From NCBI GenBank assembly GCA_017409765.1, contig JAFQSA010000017.1, forward strand, positions 1 through 39,639: 39,639 bases of DNA. The letters run 5' to 3'. The DNA comes from Clostridia bacterium (lineage in GTDB: Bacteria; Bacillota; Clostridia; Christensenellales; CAG-314). The notes under the pieces were generated by a model, which was not told the origin of the DNA, did no database searches, and worked only from the letters and a program-made list of their open reading frames with translations. Below are positions 7,697 to 15,721 of the stretch, in pieces; the first letter of the stretch is position 1, and the number at the start of each line of letters is the position of its first letter. The translations under genes were made by a program, and so were the position numbers.

Positions 7697-7720
7697 GGCG
7701 GTGCAATCCGCCACTACGAT
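7697..7720 (+). repeat. CTACG-type palindromic element 5
   Basis: GGCGG, loop TGCAAT, CCGCC, then ACTACGAT. It is a shorter variant, 16 bases from element 6. Confidence 0.65.
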
Positions 7721-7736
7721 TTTTGTTATGATGGAC

Positions 7737-7764
7737 GGGCGGATATGGAATCCGCCCCTACGAT
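7737..7764 (+). repeat. CTACG-type palindromic element 6
   Basis: GGGCGGAT, ATGGA, ATCCGCCC, CTACGAT. The core is identical to the copies at 4888 and 23088, but the flanks differ. Confidence 0.8.
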
Positions 7765-7784
7765 ACTTCGTTTGTGTATGTGGG

Positions 7785-8498
7785 TTATTGCAAAATCAGT
7801 TTGCAGTAGTCAGATTGAATTTGCCTCATTATGCCACTGTCGTACATACTGAAGTAGTCGCGTCCGCCGTTAAAGATGACGTGGTCGAGAATCAAAACGT
7901 CCAAACTGCCCAATGCAAAGAACAAATTGCGAGTAAATTTGATATCCGCTTCGCTTGGGGAAAGTTCGCCATTGGGATGGCAATGAGCAATCACAACGCC
8001 TGTTGCGCCAATTCGTACCGCAGTTGCAACCACCTTTTTGACGTCGATGGTTACGCTTTGGGTGTTGTTGGAGCAAAAGATTTCGTGATGAAGGTAGGTT
8101 GTGGTGTTATCCACGTAGATGATGACAAGTTGCTCCACGTAGCAATTGGAAATGAGCAATTTTGCGTAGTCTATCATGGATTGCACGCTGGTGATCTTTT
8201 TGCGAGAGGCTTGTCCGCGGGTGTAGCGTTGCAACACTTCCTTTAGCATGGAGAGGTTGCAAGCCGTCATTTTGGATACGCCGTCCACCGTCATCAACTG
8301 TTGTGGTGGCGCGTTCAAAATGTTGTAGATACTGCCAAACTGATCCAAAAGATCGTGGGCAATTTTGTTGGTATCTTTGCGCGGAATGTATTGAAACAGC
8401 AGCAATTCCAGCACTTCGTGGTCTTGGAAAGAACCAAGTCCTTCCTTGAGCATACGCTCCCTAAGGCGCTCGCGATGTCCTTCGTTTTGTTGACTCAT
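7785..8498 (-). CDS. radC: RadC-family JAB-domain protein
   Basis: RadC-like proteins combine an N-terminal helix-hairpin-helix region with an MPN/JAB metal-binding domain. Their biochemical role is unsettled despite the DNA-repair name. The 237-residue product has GLGSFQDHEVLELLLF (20-35), a helix-hairpin-helix TVDGVSKMTA (70-79), and the JAMM signature AHCHPNG with H172, H174 and D185 in SPSEAD. The family ending HVIFNGGRDYFSMYDSGIM is present. The frame is open 62 codons upstream, but the ATG at 8498 has AAGGAT at the right distance and gives the normal length. Confidence 0.93.
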   Translation of the reverse strand: MSQQNEGHRERLRERMLKEGLGSFQDHEVLELLLFQYIPRKDTNKIAHDLLDQFGSIYNILNAPPQQLMTVDGVSKMTACNLSMLKEVLQRYTRGQASRKKITSVQSMIDYAKLLISNCYVEQLVIIYVDNTTTYLHHEIFCSNNTQSVTIDVKKVVATAVRIGATGVVIAHCHPNGELSPSEADIKFTRNLFFALGSLDVLILDHVIFNGGRDYFSMYDSGIMRQIQSDYCKLILQ

Positions 8499-8757
8499 AG
8501 TTATCCTTTGCATAAGTAGGTTGGCCAACCTTTGCCCGAAAGCCAAGGTAAGCCACCGATTGTTTTGTTTTGAGCCTATATATAATAGCACATAATTTTG
8601 TTTTTGTGTATAATATACATAAAGATTTTTGCGTAAGTTTGTTGCAAAAAACTGTAAAATTGATATAATATAATACATCAACATTAAAAAATCTTTGGAT
8701 TTTTACAAAATGGCTACAATGCGCATCCTTTTGGGCGGTGTGACTGCGCAAAAAAAC

Positions 8758-8784
8758 GGGATGCCAAGGATGTCATCCCCTACA
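8758..8784 (+). repeat. CTACG-type palindromic element 7 (variant)
   Basis: GGGATG and CATCCC arms with a 10-base loop, followed by CCTAC. The same layout as the other elements, with different arms. Confidence 0.55.
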
Positions 8785-8785
8785 A

Positions 8786-8850
8786 CAAAACACGGATAAT
8801 TGCGCAGAATTGTTCCGCCAAAAAACACACAGAACTTGCGAGAGAACATG
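8786..8850 (+). repeat. 65-bp direct repeat, copy 1
   Basis: It begins CAAAACACGGAT and contains CAGAATTGTTCCGCC and ACACACAG. It is nearly identical to 9060-9124, exactly 274 bases away; differences cluster just after the first 12 bases and near the right end. Confidence 0.85.
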
Positions 8851-9059
8851 GCTCGCGAACAAGGTATGGGTGCTTAGTGTCAACGGTTTGGCGAGAAGAA
8901 TGCAAGCAGGAGGCGTGTTCTAACAAATGGGGGCCCCGCAAATCCTGATTTGTGGGGAAAAGGAGCAACAACGCTAAAAGTGAGCAATGATGTTACTACA
9001 TCGTTGCGAACAATATTGCGTTAGTTGCGACGTACATACTTGGAAAGTCTGTGACCGAG

Positions 9060-9124
9060 CAAAACACGGATGAATGCGCAGAATTGTTCCGCCAAAAAAC
9101 ACACAGGACTTGTGAGAGAGCCAT
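9060..9124 (+). repeat. 65-bp direct repeat, copy 2
   Basis: Second copy of the repeat at 8786-8850. It ends 18 bases before the pepV ATG, so it lies in the pepV leader. Confidence 0.85.
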
Positions 9125-9141
9125 AGAAAAAGGAGAAAAAC

Positions 9142-10473
9142 ATGAACAAAGCAAGAGAATTGTTGCTACAAAACTTTGACCAAATGGTAAGCGTGTTGCA
9201 AAAGACAATTTGCTTCAACACCGAAAAGGGCGAGCCAGCCGAAGGTGCGCCATTTGGTGTGGAAATCAAAAAATGTTTGGACTACGTTTTGCAAGTGTCC
9301 AAAGATATGGGATTTGAAACTGTCAACTGCGATGGCTACGCAGGTCACGTGGACTTTGTTGGCACAAGCAAAAACGTGCTTGGTATCCTTGGTCACTTGG
9401 ACGTTGTGCCCAGCAAGGCGGAAGAGTGGCTCTACCCACCTTATGGTGGCGAAATCCACGACGGAAAACTTTTTGGCCGTGGCACAATGGACGACAAAGG
9501 ACCAATGATTGCATGCTTGTTTGCAACCAAGGCACTAAAAGATGCCGGTTTTGAGCCTGCAAGCACAATTCGCCTCATTTTTGGTTGCGACGAGGAAAGT
9601 GGCATGGAGTGCATGCGTCACTACTTTACAAAAATGCCCTACCCCAACGTTGCATTTAGCCCCGATGGCGACTTCCCTGTTATCAACCGCGAAAAGGGAA
9701 TTTTCCAATTTGCGCTTGATTGTGGCAAACTGCCCGAAGGTGTTACCATCCATGCTGGCGAAAGAGCCAACGTTGTGCCATCACTTTGCACAGTGACAAG
9801 CAAAAAACAACTTCAAGTTGTTGGTAACGTTACGGAAAGTTTTGCTAACGGCGTGTACACCTACACATCCTTGGGTAAGTCCGCACACGGAAGTACCCCA
9901 AACGAAGGCGTAAATGCCATCCACCCACTACTACAAATGCTTGCCAATGCCTACCCGGAAAACGCAACGCTTGCATTTTTGGCAAACAAGTGCTGTGATA
10001 CCTCTGGCACCGCTTGGGGCATCAACCTTTGGGACTGCGAAAGTGGCAACCTTACTTGCAGTTTGGACATCATCCGCACAAGTGAAAATGGCGACATTAT
10101 CATCACTGTGGACATCCGTTTCCCTGTTTCCTACACTTGCGAGCACATGCAAAGTTTGATTGAACAAAACAGCCCAAGCTTCTGCAAATTGCTTGGAGCG
10201 CATGCAAGCGAGCCATTGTTTGTGGCAAGCGATACATACCTTGTAACAACTTTGATGGACGTGTACAACACAGCCATGAACGTGAACGTTAGCCCAATTG
10301 CAATTGGTGGCGGAACGTACTCCAGATGTTTGCCTAACTGCGTTGCATTTGGCCCATTGTTCCCCGATGAAGAACAAACCATCCACATGCCAAACGAGTG
10401 CATCGACTTGGAAAGTTTGAAGAAGATGGCGCTACTTTACTTGGAAGCAATCTACCGCTTGACAAAGGACTAG
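9142..10473 (+). CDS. pepV: M20 family dipeptidase, PepV-like
   Basis: PepV-type enzymes are cytosolic two-zinc dipeptidases that release N-terminal amino acids from dipeptides. The 443-residue product has the M20 ligands in order: GHLDVVP (84-90, H85), GRGTMDDKGP (112-121, D117), the catalytic EE pair in GCDEESGME (148-156), and SPDGDFPV (173-180). A late MPNECI motif matches the last metal ligand region. The lid/dimerisation domain lies in between. Length is normal for PepV. AAAAAGGAG precedes the ATG. It is a single-gene unit with its own terminator, and its leader contains a 65-bp repeat copy. Confidence 0.93.
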   Translation: MNKARELLLQNFDQMVSVLQKTICFNTEKGEPAEGAPFGVEIKKCLDYVLQVSKDMGFETVNCDGYAGHVDFVGTSKNVLGILGHLDVVPSKAEEWLYPPYGGEIHDGKLFGRGTMDDKGPMIACLFATKALKDAGFEPASTIRLIFGCDEESGMECMRHYFTKMPYPNVAFSPDGDFPVINREKGIFQFALDCGKLPEGVTIHAGERANVVPSLCTVTSKKQLQVVGNVTESFANGVYTYTSLGKSAHGSTPNEGVNAIHPLLQMLANAYPENATLAFLANKCCDTSGTAWGINLWDCESGNLTCSLDIIRTSENGDIIITVDIRFPVSYTCEHMQSLIEQNSPSFCKLLGAHASEPLFVASDTYLVTTLMDVYNTAMNVNVSPIAIGGGTYSRCLPNCVAFGPLFPDEEQTIHMPNECIDLESLKKMALLYLEAIYRLTKD

Positions 10474-10513
10474 GATAAATCTGGCTGTTTTAATCTCGAT
10501 ATTTTATAACAAT

Positions 10514-10549
10514 AAGTGCACTACAAACACAATTTGTGGTGCACTTTTT
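10514..10549 (+). terminator. Terminator after pepV
   Basis: AGTGCAC-ACAAA pairs with TTTGT-GTGCACT, followed by TTTTTG. Confidence 0.88.
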
Positions 10550-10582
10550 GTATGTAAGATATATATCTGTAACTAACGCACA

Positions 10583-10616
10583 CAAACAAAAAATGACCGA
10601 CAAACCGTCGGTCATT
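10583..10616 (-). terminator. Terminator overlapping the xre stop codon
   Basis: ATGACCGAC (10593-10601) and GTCGGTCAT (10607-10615) form a perfect 9-bp stem, followed on the minus strand by six T and then GTTTG. Its base overlaps the stop codon. Confidence 0.88.
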
Positions 10617-10803
10617 AGTCTTCTAACTCAAGTATATAGTCAGTAGATACCTTGTAAAATCTTGCAAGCTTGATAAGCATATCGATAGGAAGTTGTCTCC
10701 TACCGTTTTCGTATTGAGAATATGTATTTTGTTTGACACTCAACAGTTCTGCAATGGCTTGTTGAGTCAGCCCACGTTCCTCGCGTAATTCTCTCAATCT
10801 CAT
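10615..10803 (-). CDS. XRE-family repressor (Cro/CI-type HTH)
   Basis: This 62-residue single-domain DNA-binding protein consists almost entirely of a lambda-repressor-type helix-turn-helix: LRELREERGLTQQAIAELL (3-21), then NTYSQYENGRRQLPIDMLIKLARFY, typical of SinR/Xre regulators. It is divergent from the lipoprotein gene at 10922. Two matching inverted repeats lie between them and overlap the lipoprotein promoter, so it likely represses that gene and perhaps itself. Its own extended -10 (TGGTATACT) ends only six bases before the ATG and there is no ribosome site, so the mRNA is probably leaderless. Confidence 0.92.
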   Translation of the reverse strand: MRLRELREERGLTQQAIAELLSVKQNTYSQYENGRRQLPIDMLIKLARFYKVSTDYILELED

Positions 10804-10809
10804 GCAAAA

Positions 10810-10818
10810 AGTATACCA
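10810..10818 (-). promoter_or_regulatory. Extended -10 promoter of xre, leaderless
   Basis: TGGTATACT on the minus strand. The predicted start coincides with the ATG at 10803. No convincing -35 was found. Operator 1 begins one base upstream. Confidence 0.6.
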
Positions 10819-10835
10819 TATCTCTTATTGAGATA
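10819..10835. promoter_or_regulatory. Operator 1 of the xre/lipoprotein switch
   Basis: Perfect inverted repeat TATCTC-TTATT-GAGATA. It lies between the xre -10 and the lipoprotein -35. Its centre is 25 bases from that of operator 2. Confidence 0.7.
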
Positions 10836-10864
10836 TTGACAGTTATCTCATTTTGTGATATTAT
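10836..10864 (+). promoter_or_regulatory. Promoter of the LRR lipoprotein gene
   Basis: TTGACA (10836-10841), a 17-bp spacer and TATTAT (10859-10864). The spacer is almost fully occupied by operator 2, so a bound repressor would block RNA polymerase. Confidence 0.8.
10844..10860. promoter_or_regulatory. Operator 2 of the xre/lipoprotein switch
   Basis: TATCTC-ATTTT-GTGATA, the same 6-5-6 layout as operator 1 with one mismatch in the right half-site. Confidence 0.65.
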
Positions 10865-10921
10865 TGGGATATATTTTCAAAAATATACTACCAATCAACA
10901 ATAATGACGGAGGAACAAATC

Positions 10922-13009
10922 ATGAGCAAAAAGTTTATATTTTTGATTGTGCTCGCTATGGTTGCGATGACGTGCTTGCTTTGCGCTTGCCACGAGCATC
11001 AATTTGGCGAGTGGACCGTTACTCAAAACCCTACTTGCACCCAAGAAGGCACCAAACAAAGGGTGTGTGAGTGTGGCGAAAAGGAAACTCAACCAGTCGC
11101 CCCAACAGGGCACTCGCACACGGCAGAAGTAACTCCACCAAACTGCATCCAAGTAGGCTACACAACATACACTTGCGAATGTGGCGACAGTTACACGGCA
11201 AACACCGTAGACCCAACTGGTCACCAAGCAGTGCTCGATGCCGAAATTCCAGCAACGTGCACAGAGGATGGCCTCTCCGAAGGATCACATTGCTCCACCT
11301 GCGGTCAAGTGCTTGTTGCTCAAACAACAATTCCTGCGCTTGGACACGACGAAACTGTCCATCAAGCACAAAACCCCACCTGCGAAGAGGAAGGATGGAA
11401 AGAGTACGTATCCTGCTCGCGCTGTGACTATACAACCTACGAGTCCGTGCCTGCAACAGGACACACATTTGGCGATTGGACAATTAGCAAAGCACCGACT
11501 TGCGAAGAGGAAGGCGCAGAAGAACGCATTTGTCATTGTGGCGAAAAGGAAACCCAACCAGTCAATCCGACGGGCCACACGTTCGGCGATTGGACAACAC
11601 AAGAGGCCACTTGCACCGAGGATGGTTACACAGAAAGATCTTGTAGTTGTGGTAAAACAGAGAAAATAATCATACCTAACTATGGTGGCCATAGTTGTGA
11701 AATTACTACAATCCAACCCACTTGCACCGAAAAAGGCTACGCTATTTACACTTGTTGGTGTGGTTACAGCGAAACTGTTGATATCGATGCTCTTGGTCAC
11801 GACACAGTTACCAATCCTGCAAAAAATCCAACTTGCGAAGAGGAAGGCTGGAAAGAGTACGCATCTTGCTCGCGCTGTGACTACTCTACGTTTGAGACCA
11901 TCCCTGCGCTTGGACACGACTACGTTGACGATATTTGCACCGTTTGTGGAGATTGCTCCTACTCGGTAGGTTTGCAATACACACCTTCCGCCGACCAAAC
12001 ATACTACATTGTTTCCCTTGGTACTTGCACCGAAACAGACATCGTCATCCCCGAAACTCACGACAATCTGCCAGTAAAGGAAATTGCCGAGGTTGCATTT
12101 GCAAGTTCCAACGTCACAAGCATCACAATTCCAAGTAGTATCAACTACATTGGTTACGAGGCGTTTAGCGGATGCAAACAACTTACCAAAGTTATCATCA
12201 CAGATATCGCTTCTTGGTGCAACATGACTGTTGCGGATGGTACCTATCCACACAAAAATGCAAAGCATTTGTACCTAAACGACCAAGAAATCACCCATCT
12301 TGTTATCCCCGAGGGTGTAACAACTTTGCATAGTCAAGTTTTTGCTTACTGCCAAGGACTAGTTTCTGTTTCCATCCCAAGCACAGTTACAAGCATCGGT
12401 CTTGATGCGGGTGCTGTGGGTATTTACACATTCCAATTTTGTCCAAATCTTGCCGAAATTCACGTTGATGAAAACAACCCCAATTACAAATCCGTTGACG
12501 GCGTTTTATACTCTAAAGATGGCAAAACCCTCATTCAATACCCAATGGGCAAAAGTGGTAGTACCTTCACGCTACCAAGCGATGTAACAAAAATTTACTC
12601 TTACGCATTTTACAGTTGCAATAATTTGCAAACAGTCATCATCCCACAAGATAGCCAATTGACGCTAATCAATAGCCAAGCATTTTGGAAGTGTACCTCA
12701 CTTACAAACATTTCATTGGAAAACTGCACATCACTTACCACCATTGGCAAATCAGCCTTTGAGGATTGTACAAGTTTGACAAGCGTTACAATTCCAGCAA
12801 GTGTTACAAGAATTTTGCCAAACGCATTTTTGGGTTGTACAAATCTGACTACCGCAACATTTGTTGATCCGGAAAACTGGTTGAGAAAGGGCAACTACTT
12901 AGATTTGTCTAATCCAACAGAAAATGCAAAGAAAATGCGTGCCGACGTTTGGTCGTGGCCATCTTGGGTATCATGGTACGATTCGGAATGGACAAAAAAG
13001 GTATCTTGA
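10922..13009 (+). CDS. Lipoprotein with eight Cys-rich repeats and a BspA-type LRR domain
   Basis: The 695-residue product is predicted to be exported and lipidated: the signal MSKKFIFLIVLAMVAMTC runs into the lipobox LCAC. Residues about 24-335 hold eight repeats of 36-40 residues, each roughly H-x(n)-P-x-C-x(4)-G-x(n)-C-x-C, ending in TGH or LGH. Each offers three Cys and one His, a possible metal or disulfide unit. Repeats 4 and 8 are nearly identical in DNA. The rest is LRR_5/BspA-like (VTSITIPSSINYIGYEAFSGC). I chose the ATG at 10922 because GGAGG precedes it; the in-frame ATG at 10904 lies before that site. A role in surface binding is inferred. Confidence 0.9.
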   Translation: MSKKFIFLIVLAMVAMTCLLCACHEHQFGEWTVTQNPTCTQEGTKQRVCECGEKETQPVAPTGHSHTAEVTPPNCIQVGYTTYTCECGDSYTANTVDPTGHQAVLDAEIPATCTEDGLSEGSHCSTCGQVLVAQTTIPALGHDETVHQAQNPTCEEEGWKEYVSCSRCDYTTYESVPATGHTFGDWTISKAPTCEEEGAEERICHCGEKETQPVNPTGHTFGDWTTQEATCTEDGYTERSCSCGKTEKIIIPNYGGHSCEITTIQPTCTEKGYAIYTCWCGYSETVDIDALGHDTVTNPAKNPTCEEEGWKEYASCSRCDYSTFETIPALGHDYVDDICTVCGDCSYSVGLQYTPSADQTYYIVSLGTCTETDIVIPETHDNLPVKEIAEVAFASSNVTSITIPSSINYIGYEAFSGCKQLTKVIITDIASWCNMTVADGTYPHKNAKHLYLNDQEITHLVIPEGVTTLHSQVFAYCQGLVSVSIPSTVTSIGLDAGAVGIYTFQFCPNLAEIHVDENNPNYKSVDGVLYSKDGKTLIQYPMGKSGSTFTLPSDVTKIYSYAFYSCNNLQTVIIPQDSQLTLINSQAFWKCTSLTNISLENCTSLTTIGKSAFEDCTSLTSVTIPASVTRILPNAFLGCTNLTTATFVDPENWLRKGNYLDLSNPTENAKKMRADVWSWPSWVSWYDSEWTKKVS

Positions 13010-13063
13010 TTAAATATACAATTTGTTTTAACTAGTAAACTGTCGGGAATGTTCCCTCTACAC

Positions 13064-13094
13064 AAAAATGCCACTCGTTTTGAGTGGCATTTTT
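13064..13094. terminator. Bidirectional terminator
   Basis: A perfect 13-bp stem AAAAATGCCACTC/GAGTGGCATTTTT with a 5-base loop, between the convergent lipoprotein and GtrA-like genes. Confidence 0.93.
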
Positions 13095-13097
13095 ATT

Positions 13098-13121
13098 TGT
13101 TTTTGGGGATACGTGGTTTAT
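13098..13121 (+). repeat. ACGTGG intergenic motif, copy 2
   Basis: TTTGGGGATACGTGGTTTA then TTTTCG. It matches the 35367-35400 copy over most of its length. Confidence 0.5.
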
Positions 13122-13126
13122 TTTCG

Positions 13127-13618
13127 TTACTCTTGTGTGGGTTGGTCGTCGGTAGGTGTTTCCGTTGTGACGTCCGTTTGGGCGTCTTGTTGCACTTGTT
13201 TTTTAGCGATGTCGTTGGTGTCGATGGAGTTGCGGAAAACAACCAAACTATCAAAGATGTACTCGGTAACGAAGTTGACCACCATGGAAATTGCCAACAC
13301 AAGGTACTCGTCCCATCCAAGGTTTACCAATGCAATTCCACCAAAGATGGACACAGGTGTGAACACAACGTAGTAGCCAAGCACCTTGAGCATGGCAATG
13401 GGCACGTTGTTTGCCGATTTGAAGGTAAACTTACGGTTGAAAGTGAAGTTCCACACCACCGAAAGCGTCAAGGAAATAAAGTAGGACCAGCCATAAGGTT
13501 GGGTTACGTCCTTGATGATTACCTCTTGCAAGAGGGTAAATGATACAATTTGAATAACCCCTGCGGAAATGGAAAACAGCACAAACTTGACTGCGCGCCA
13601 AAACTCTTTTTTGTTCAT
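13127..13618 (-). CDS. GtrA-like membrane protein
   Basis: GtrA family proteins are four-helix membrane proteins thought to help move lipid-linked sugars or related substrates. The 163-residue product has helices at about 9-30, 41-60, 78-97 and 105-125. The family pattern WNFTFNRKFTF lies between the second and third helices. The cytoplasmic tail of about 30 residues is unusually acidic and rich in Thr, Asp and Gln. The frame is open well upstream, but the ATG at 13618 has AAGGAG and starts MNKKEFWRAVKF, as expected. No sugar-transferase gene is adjacent. Confidence 0.85.
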   Translation of the reverse strand: MNKKEFWRAVKFVLFSISAGVIQIVSFTLLQEVIIKDVTQPYGWSYFISLTLSVVWNFTFNRKFTFKSANNVPIAMLKVLGYYVVFTPVSIFGGIALVNLGWDEYLVLAISMVVNFVTEYIFDSLVVFRNSIDTNDIAKKQVQQDAQTDVTTETPTDDQPTQE

Positions 13619-13661
13619 AGTTAACTCCTTTTGTTGTTGATTTAACTCTTCCATTAACATC

Positions 13662-13690
13662 ATTATACCACTAAATTTTTCAAAACACAA
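13662..13690 (-). promoter_or_regulatory. Promoter of the gtrA-like gene
   Basis: On the minus strand, an extended -10 TGGTATAAT (-10 at 13667-13662) with a weak TTGTGT 17 bp upstream. Confidence 0.65.
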
Positions 13691-13830
13691 CACAATATTT
13701 AACAAAAGTGAAATGTTTTGCATAAGATTTGGCGATATTGGTGTCGTTGCAAAGCAATTTGCTGATTGTATCGTCGGTATTTGGGGAATATGTTCCCACA
13801 ACTTTTTTGCATTTCGACAAAATTGCCATC

Positions 13831-13859
13831 TTGACAAAGCGCCCTACAATAGTTATAAT
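13831..13859 (+). promoter_or_regulatory. Consensus promoter of the phosphohexomutase gene
   Basis: TTGACA (13831-13836), exactly 17 bp, TATAAT (13854-13859). It is the only fully consensus promoter I found in the window. Confidence 0.9.
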
Positions 13860-13909
13860 AAAAGATAGTAAAAATATCTTTGCTGTAGAACAGCAACAAG
13901 GGGGACAAA

Positions 13910-15565
13910 ATGGACTTTTTGGCTAAATACGAATTTTGGAAAAAGCATGCAACCGATCCAAGCGTTGTGGAAAGTTTGAAACAAATGGAAGGCAACACCG
14001 AGGAGATCAAAAATGCCTTCTACGGCGAACTTCAATTTGGTACAGCGGGACTTCGCGGTGTTATGACAGCCGGTACCGACAGATTGAACGTTTACACCGT
14101 TTTCCGCGCGACGGAAGGTTTGGCAAGATACATGGTTGCGCACAAACTCACTAGTTGCGCCATCACATACGACAGTCGTCTTAACAGCGAATTGTTTAGC
14201 AAAACCGCTGCGGTAACACTTGCTTGGCACGGCATCAAGGTATACATCACAAAGGAATGTATGCCTACACCATTTTTGTCCTTTATGGTGCGCGACATTG
14301 GTTGCGACATTGGTATCAACATCACAGCAAGCCACAACCCAAGCGAATACAACGGCTACAAAGTTTACGACGAACTTGGTTGCCAACTTGTGGACGAGGC
14401 CTGCATGGAAGTTATTGGTTTCATCAGCAACGTAGACCCATTTGAACGCGAACTTGGTAACTTTGACGACTACCTTGGCAAAACAATCTTCTTTGTGGAT
14501 GACGCAGTTGAAGAGCGCTACAAGGACGTTGTTATCTCCCAAAGTTTGGATATGGTTGACGGCCTCAAAGTGGTTTACACACCACTTAACGGTGCTGGTT
14601 GGCGCGTTGTGCCCGAAGTGCTTAAGCGCGTAGGCCTCAAAGACATGGTAGTTGTAGCGGAACAAGCAACACCAGATGGACACTTCCCAACTTGCAGTTA
14701 CCCCAACCCCGAAAAGAAAGAGGCGCTTGCTTTGGCAGTTAAACTTTTGCAAGAAAGTGGCTCCGACATCGTTATTGCAAACGACCCCGACTGCGACCGC
14801 CTTGGCGTTGTTGTAAACACAGGTAACGGCACTCGTGGACTTAGCGGTAACGAAGTGGGCGTACTCCTTTGCGACTACATCCTTACTCGCCTTGCGGAAG
14901 AAAACAAACTTCCCCAAAACCCCGTTGTTGTAAAAACCATTGTTACAACCATCATGACAAACGCCATCGCAAAGAAATTTGGCGCGGAAGTACGCGACGT
15001 TTTGACAGGTTTCAAACACATTGGTAACGTTATTGCCGAACTGGAAAGACAAGGACATCCCGAAAGATACGTTTTGGGCTTTGAGGAAAGTTGCGGATAC
15101 TTGAAAGGCACCTACGTACGCGACAAGGACGGCGTTGTTGCAAGCATGCTTACAGCACAAATGGCAAGCTACCTCAAAAAGCAAGGCAAAACGTTGCTGG
15201 ACAGACTCAACGAACTTTACCAAGAACACGGCATATTCTTCCAAGACATCGTAAGTTACCGCTTTGAAGGTGTTACCGGTGCGGAAAAGAAAAACCAACT
15301 GCTAACAAATCTTCGCAACAATGTTCCAAGCCACCTTGGCGACAGCCCCGTTACGGCAACTTTGGACTTTTTGACTCAAACACAATTCGATTTGCCAAAG
15401 GCGGACGTATTGAAGTACAACTCCGCAAACGGAAGCCAACTCATTGTGCGCCCAAGTGGTACCGAACCACTCATCAAGTGCTACATCACAGTTATTGGCG
15501 ACGAAGAAAGCACAAAACGTCGCTTTGCGGAAATCAAAGAGTTGACAGACAAATTGTTTGCATAG
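13910..15565 (+). CDS. pgcA: Phosphoglucomutase/phosphomannomutase
   Basis: An alpha-D-phosphohexomutase interconverting hexose 6- and 1-phosphates, feeding glycogen, UDP-glucose or cell-envelope precursors. The 551-residue product has all four domains in order: FGTAGLRG (about 45-52), the phosphoserine loop TASHNP with S141, the magnesium loop DPDCD at 292-296, the sugar-specificity motif GFEESCGY, and the phosphate-binding RPSGTEP near the C-terminus. GEESCG-type sequences suggest PgcA-like phosphoglucomutase, but phosphomannomutase activity cannot be excluded. It is a single-gene unit with its own consensus promoter and terminator. The symbol is assigned by family resemblance. Confidence 0.93.
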   Translation: MDFLAKYEFWKKHATDPSVVESLKQMEGNTEEIKNAFYGELQFGTAGLRGVMTAGTDRLNVYTVFRATEGLARYMVAHKLTSCAITYDSRLNSELFSKTAAVTLAWHGIKVYITKECMPTPFLSFMVRDIGCDIGINITASHNPSEYNGYKVYDELGCQLVDEACMEVIGFISNVDPFERELGNFDDYLGKTIFFVDDAVEERYKDVVISQSLDMVDGLKVVYTPLNGAGWRVVPEVLKRVGLKDMVVVAEQATPDGHFPTCSYPNPEKKEALALAVKLLQESGSDIVIANDPDCDRLGVVVNTGNGTRGLSGNEVGVLLCDYILTRLAEENKLPQNPVVVKTIVTTIMTNAIAKKFGAEVRDVLTGFKHIGNVIAELERQGHPERYVLGFEESCGYLKGTYVRDKDGVVASMLTAQMASYLKKQGKTLLDRLNELYQEHGIFFQDIVSYRFEGVTGAEKKNQLLTNLRNNVPSHLGDSPVTATLDFLTQTQFDLPKADVLKYNSANGSQLIVRPSGTEPLIKCYITVIGDEESTKRRFAEIKELTDKLFA

Positions 15566-15580
15566 TACAAAAACTCCATC

Positions 15581-15609
15581 AAAGGCCACTCGTTTGAGTG
15601 GTCTTTTTT
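15581..15609 (+). terminator. Terminator after the phosphohexomutase gene
   Basis: AGGCCACTC, loop GTTT, GAGTGGTCT, then TTTTT. Confidence 0.88.
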
Positions 15610-15631
15610 GTTTGCACAACTTCCTATTCTA

Positions 15632-15660
15632 TTGACAAAAATCCGCTAAACATTTATTAT
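15632..15660 (+). promoter_or_regulatory. Promoter of tsaD
   Basis: TTGACA (15632-15637), 17 bp, TATTAT (15655-15660), about 60 bases before the ATG. Confidence 0.8.
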
Positions 15661-15721
15661 ATTACTACAATGAGAAGTTTTTGGAGTTGCAAGTTTTTGT
15701 GCTCCAATCAAGGAAAGAAAC

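Larger units (their letters stand above)
8499..9141. other. Intergenic region with a 65-bp direct repeat
   Basis: 643 bases between the divergent radC and pepV. It contains a possible plus-strand promoter (TTGCAA, 16 bp, TATAAT, about 8642-8669), palindromic element 7, a 65-bp direct repeat (8786-8850 and 9060-9124), and a strong hairpin CCCCGCAAATC/GATTTGTGGGG near 8934-8957. I see no gene, and no riboswitch class I can name. Confidence 0.6.

Noticed and set aside
7656-7784. T-box leader for gltX
   Set aside because: The 129-base gap contains only palindromic elements; no specifier stem or TGGNACC-type sequence is seen.
8843-9060. Riboswitch upstream of pepV
   Set aside because: A strong hairpin exists, but no conserved core of a riboswitch class that I know could be matched.
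13853-15298. Long minus-strand frame antisense to the phosphohexomutase gene
   Set aside because: The plus strand encodes a full-length, motif-complete enzyme with a consensus promoter. The antisense frame is a codon-usage shadow, as are similar long frames opposite gltX, radC and rpmH-distal genes.
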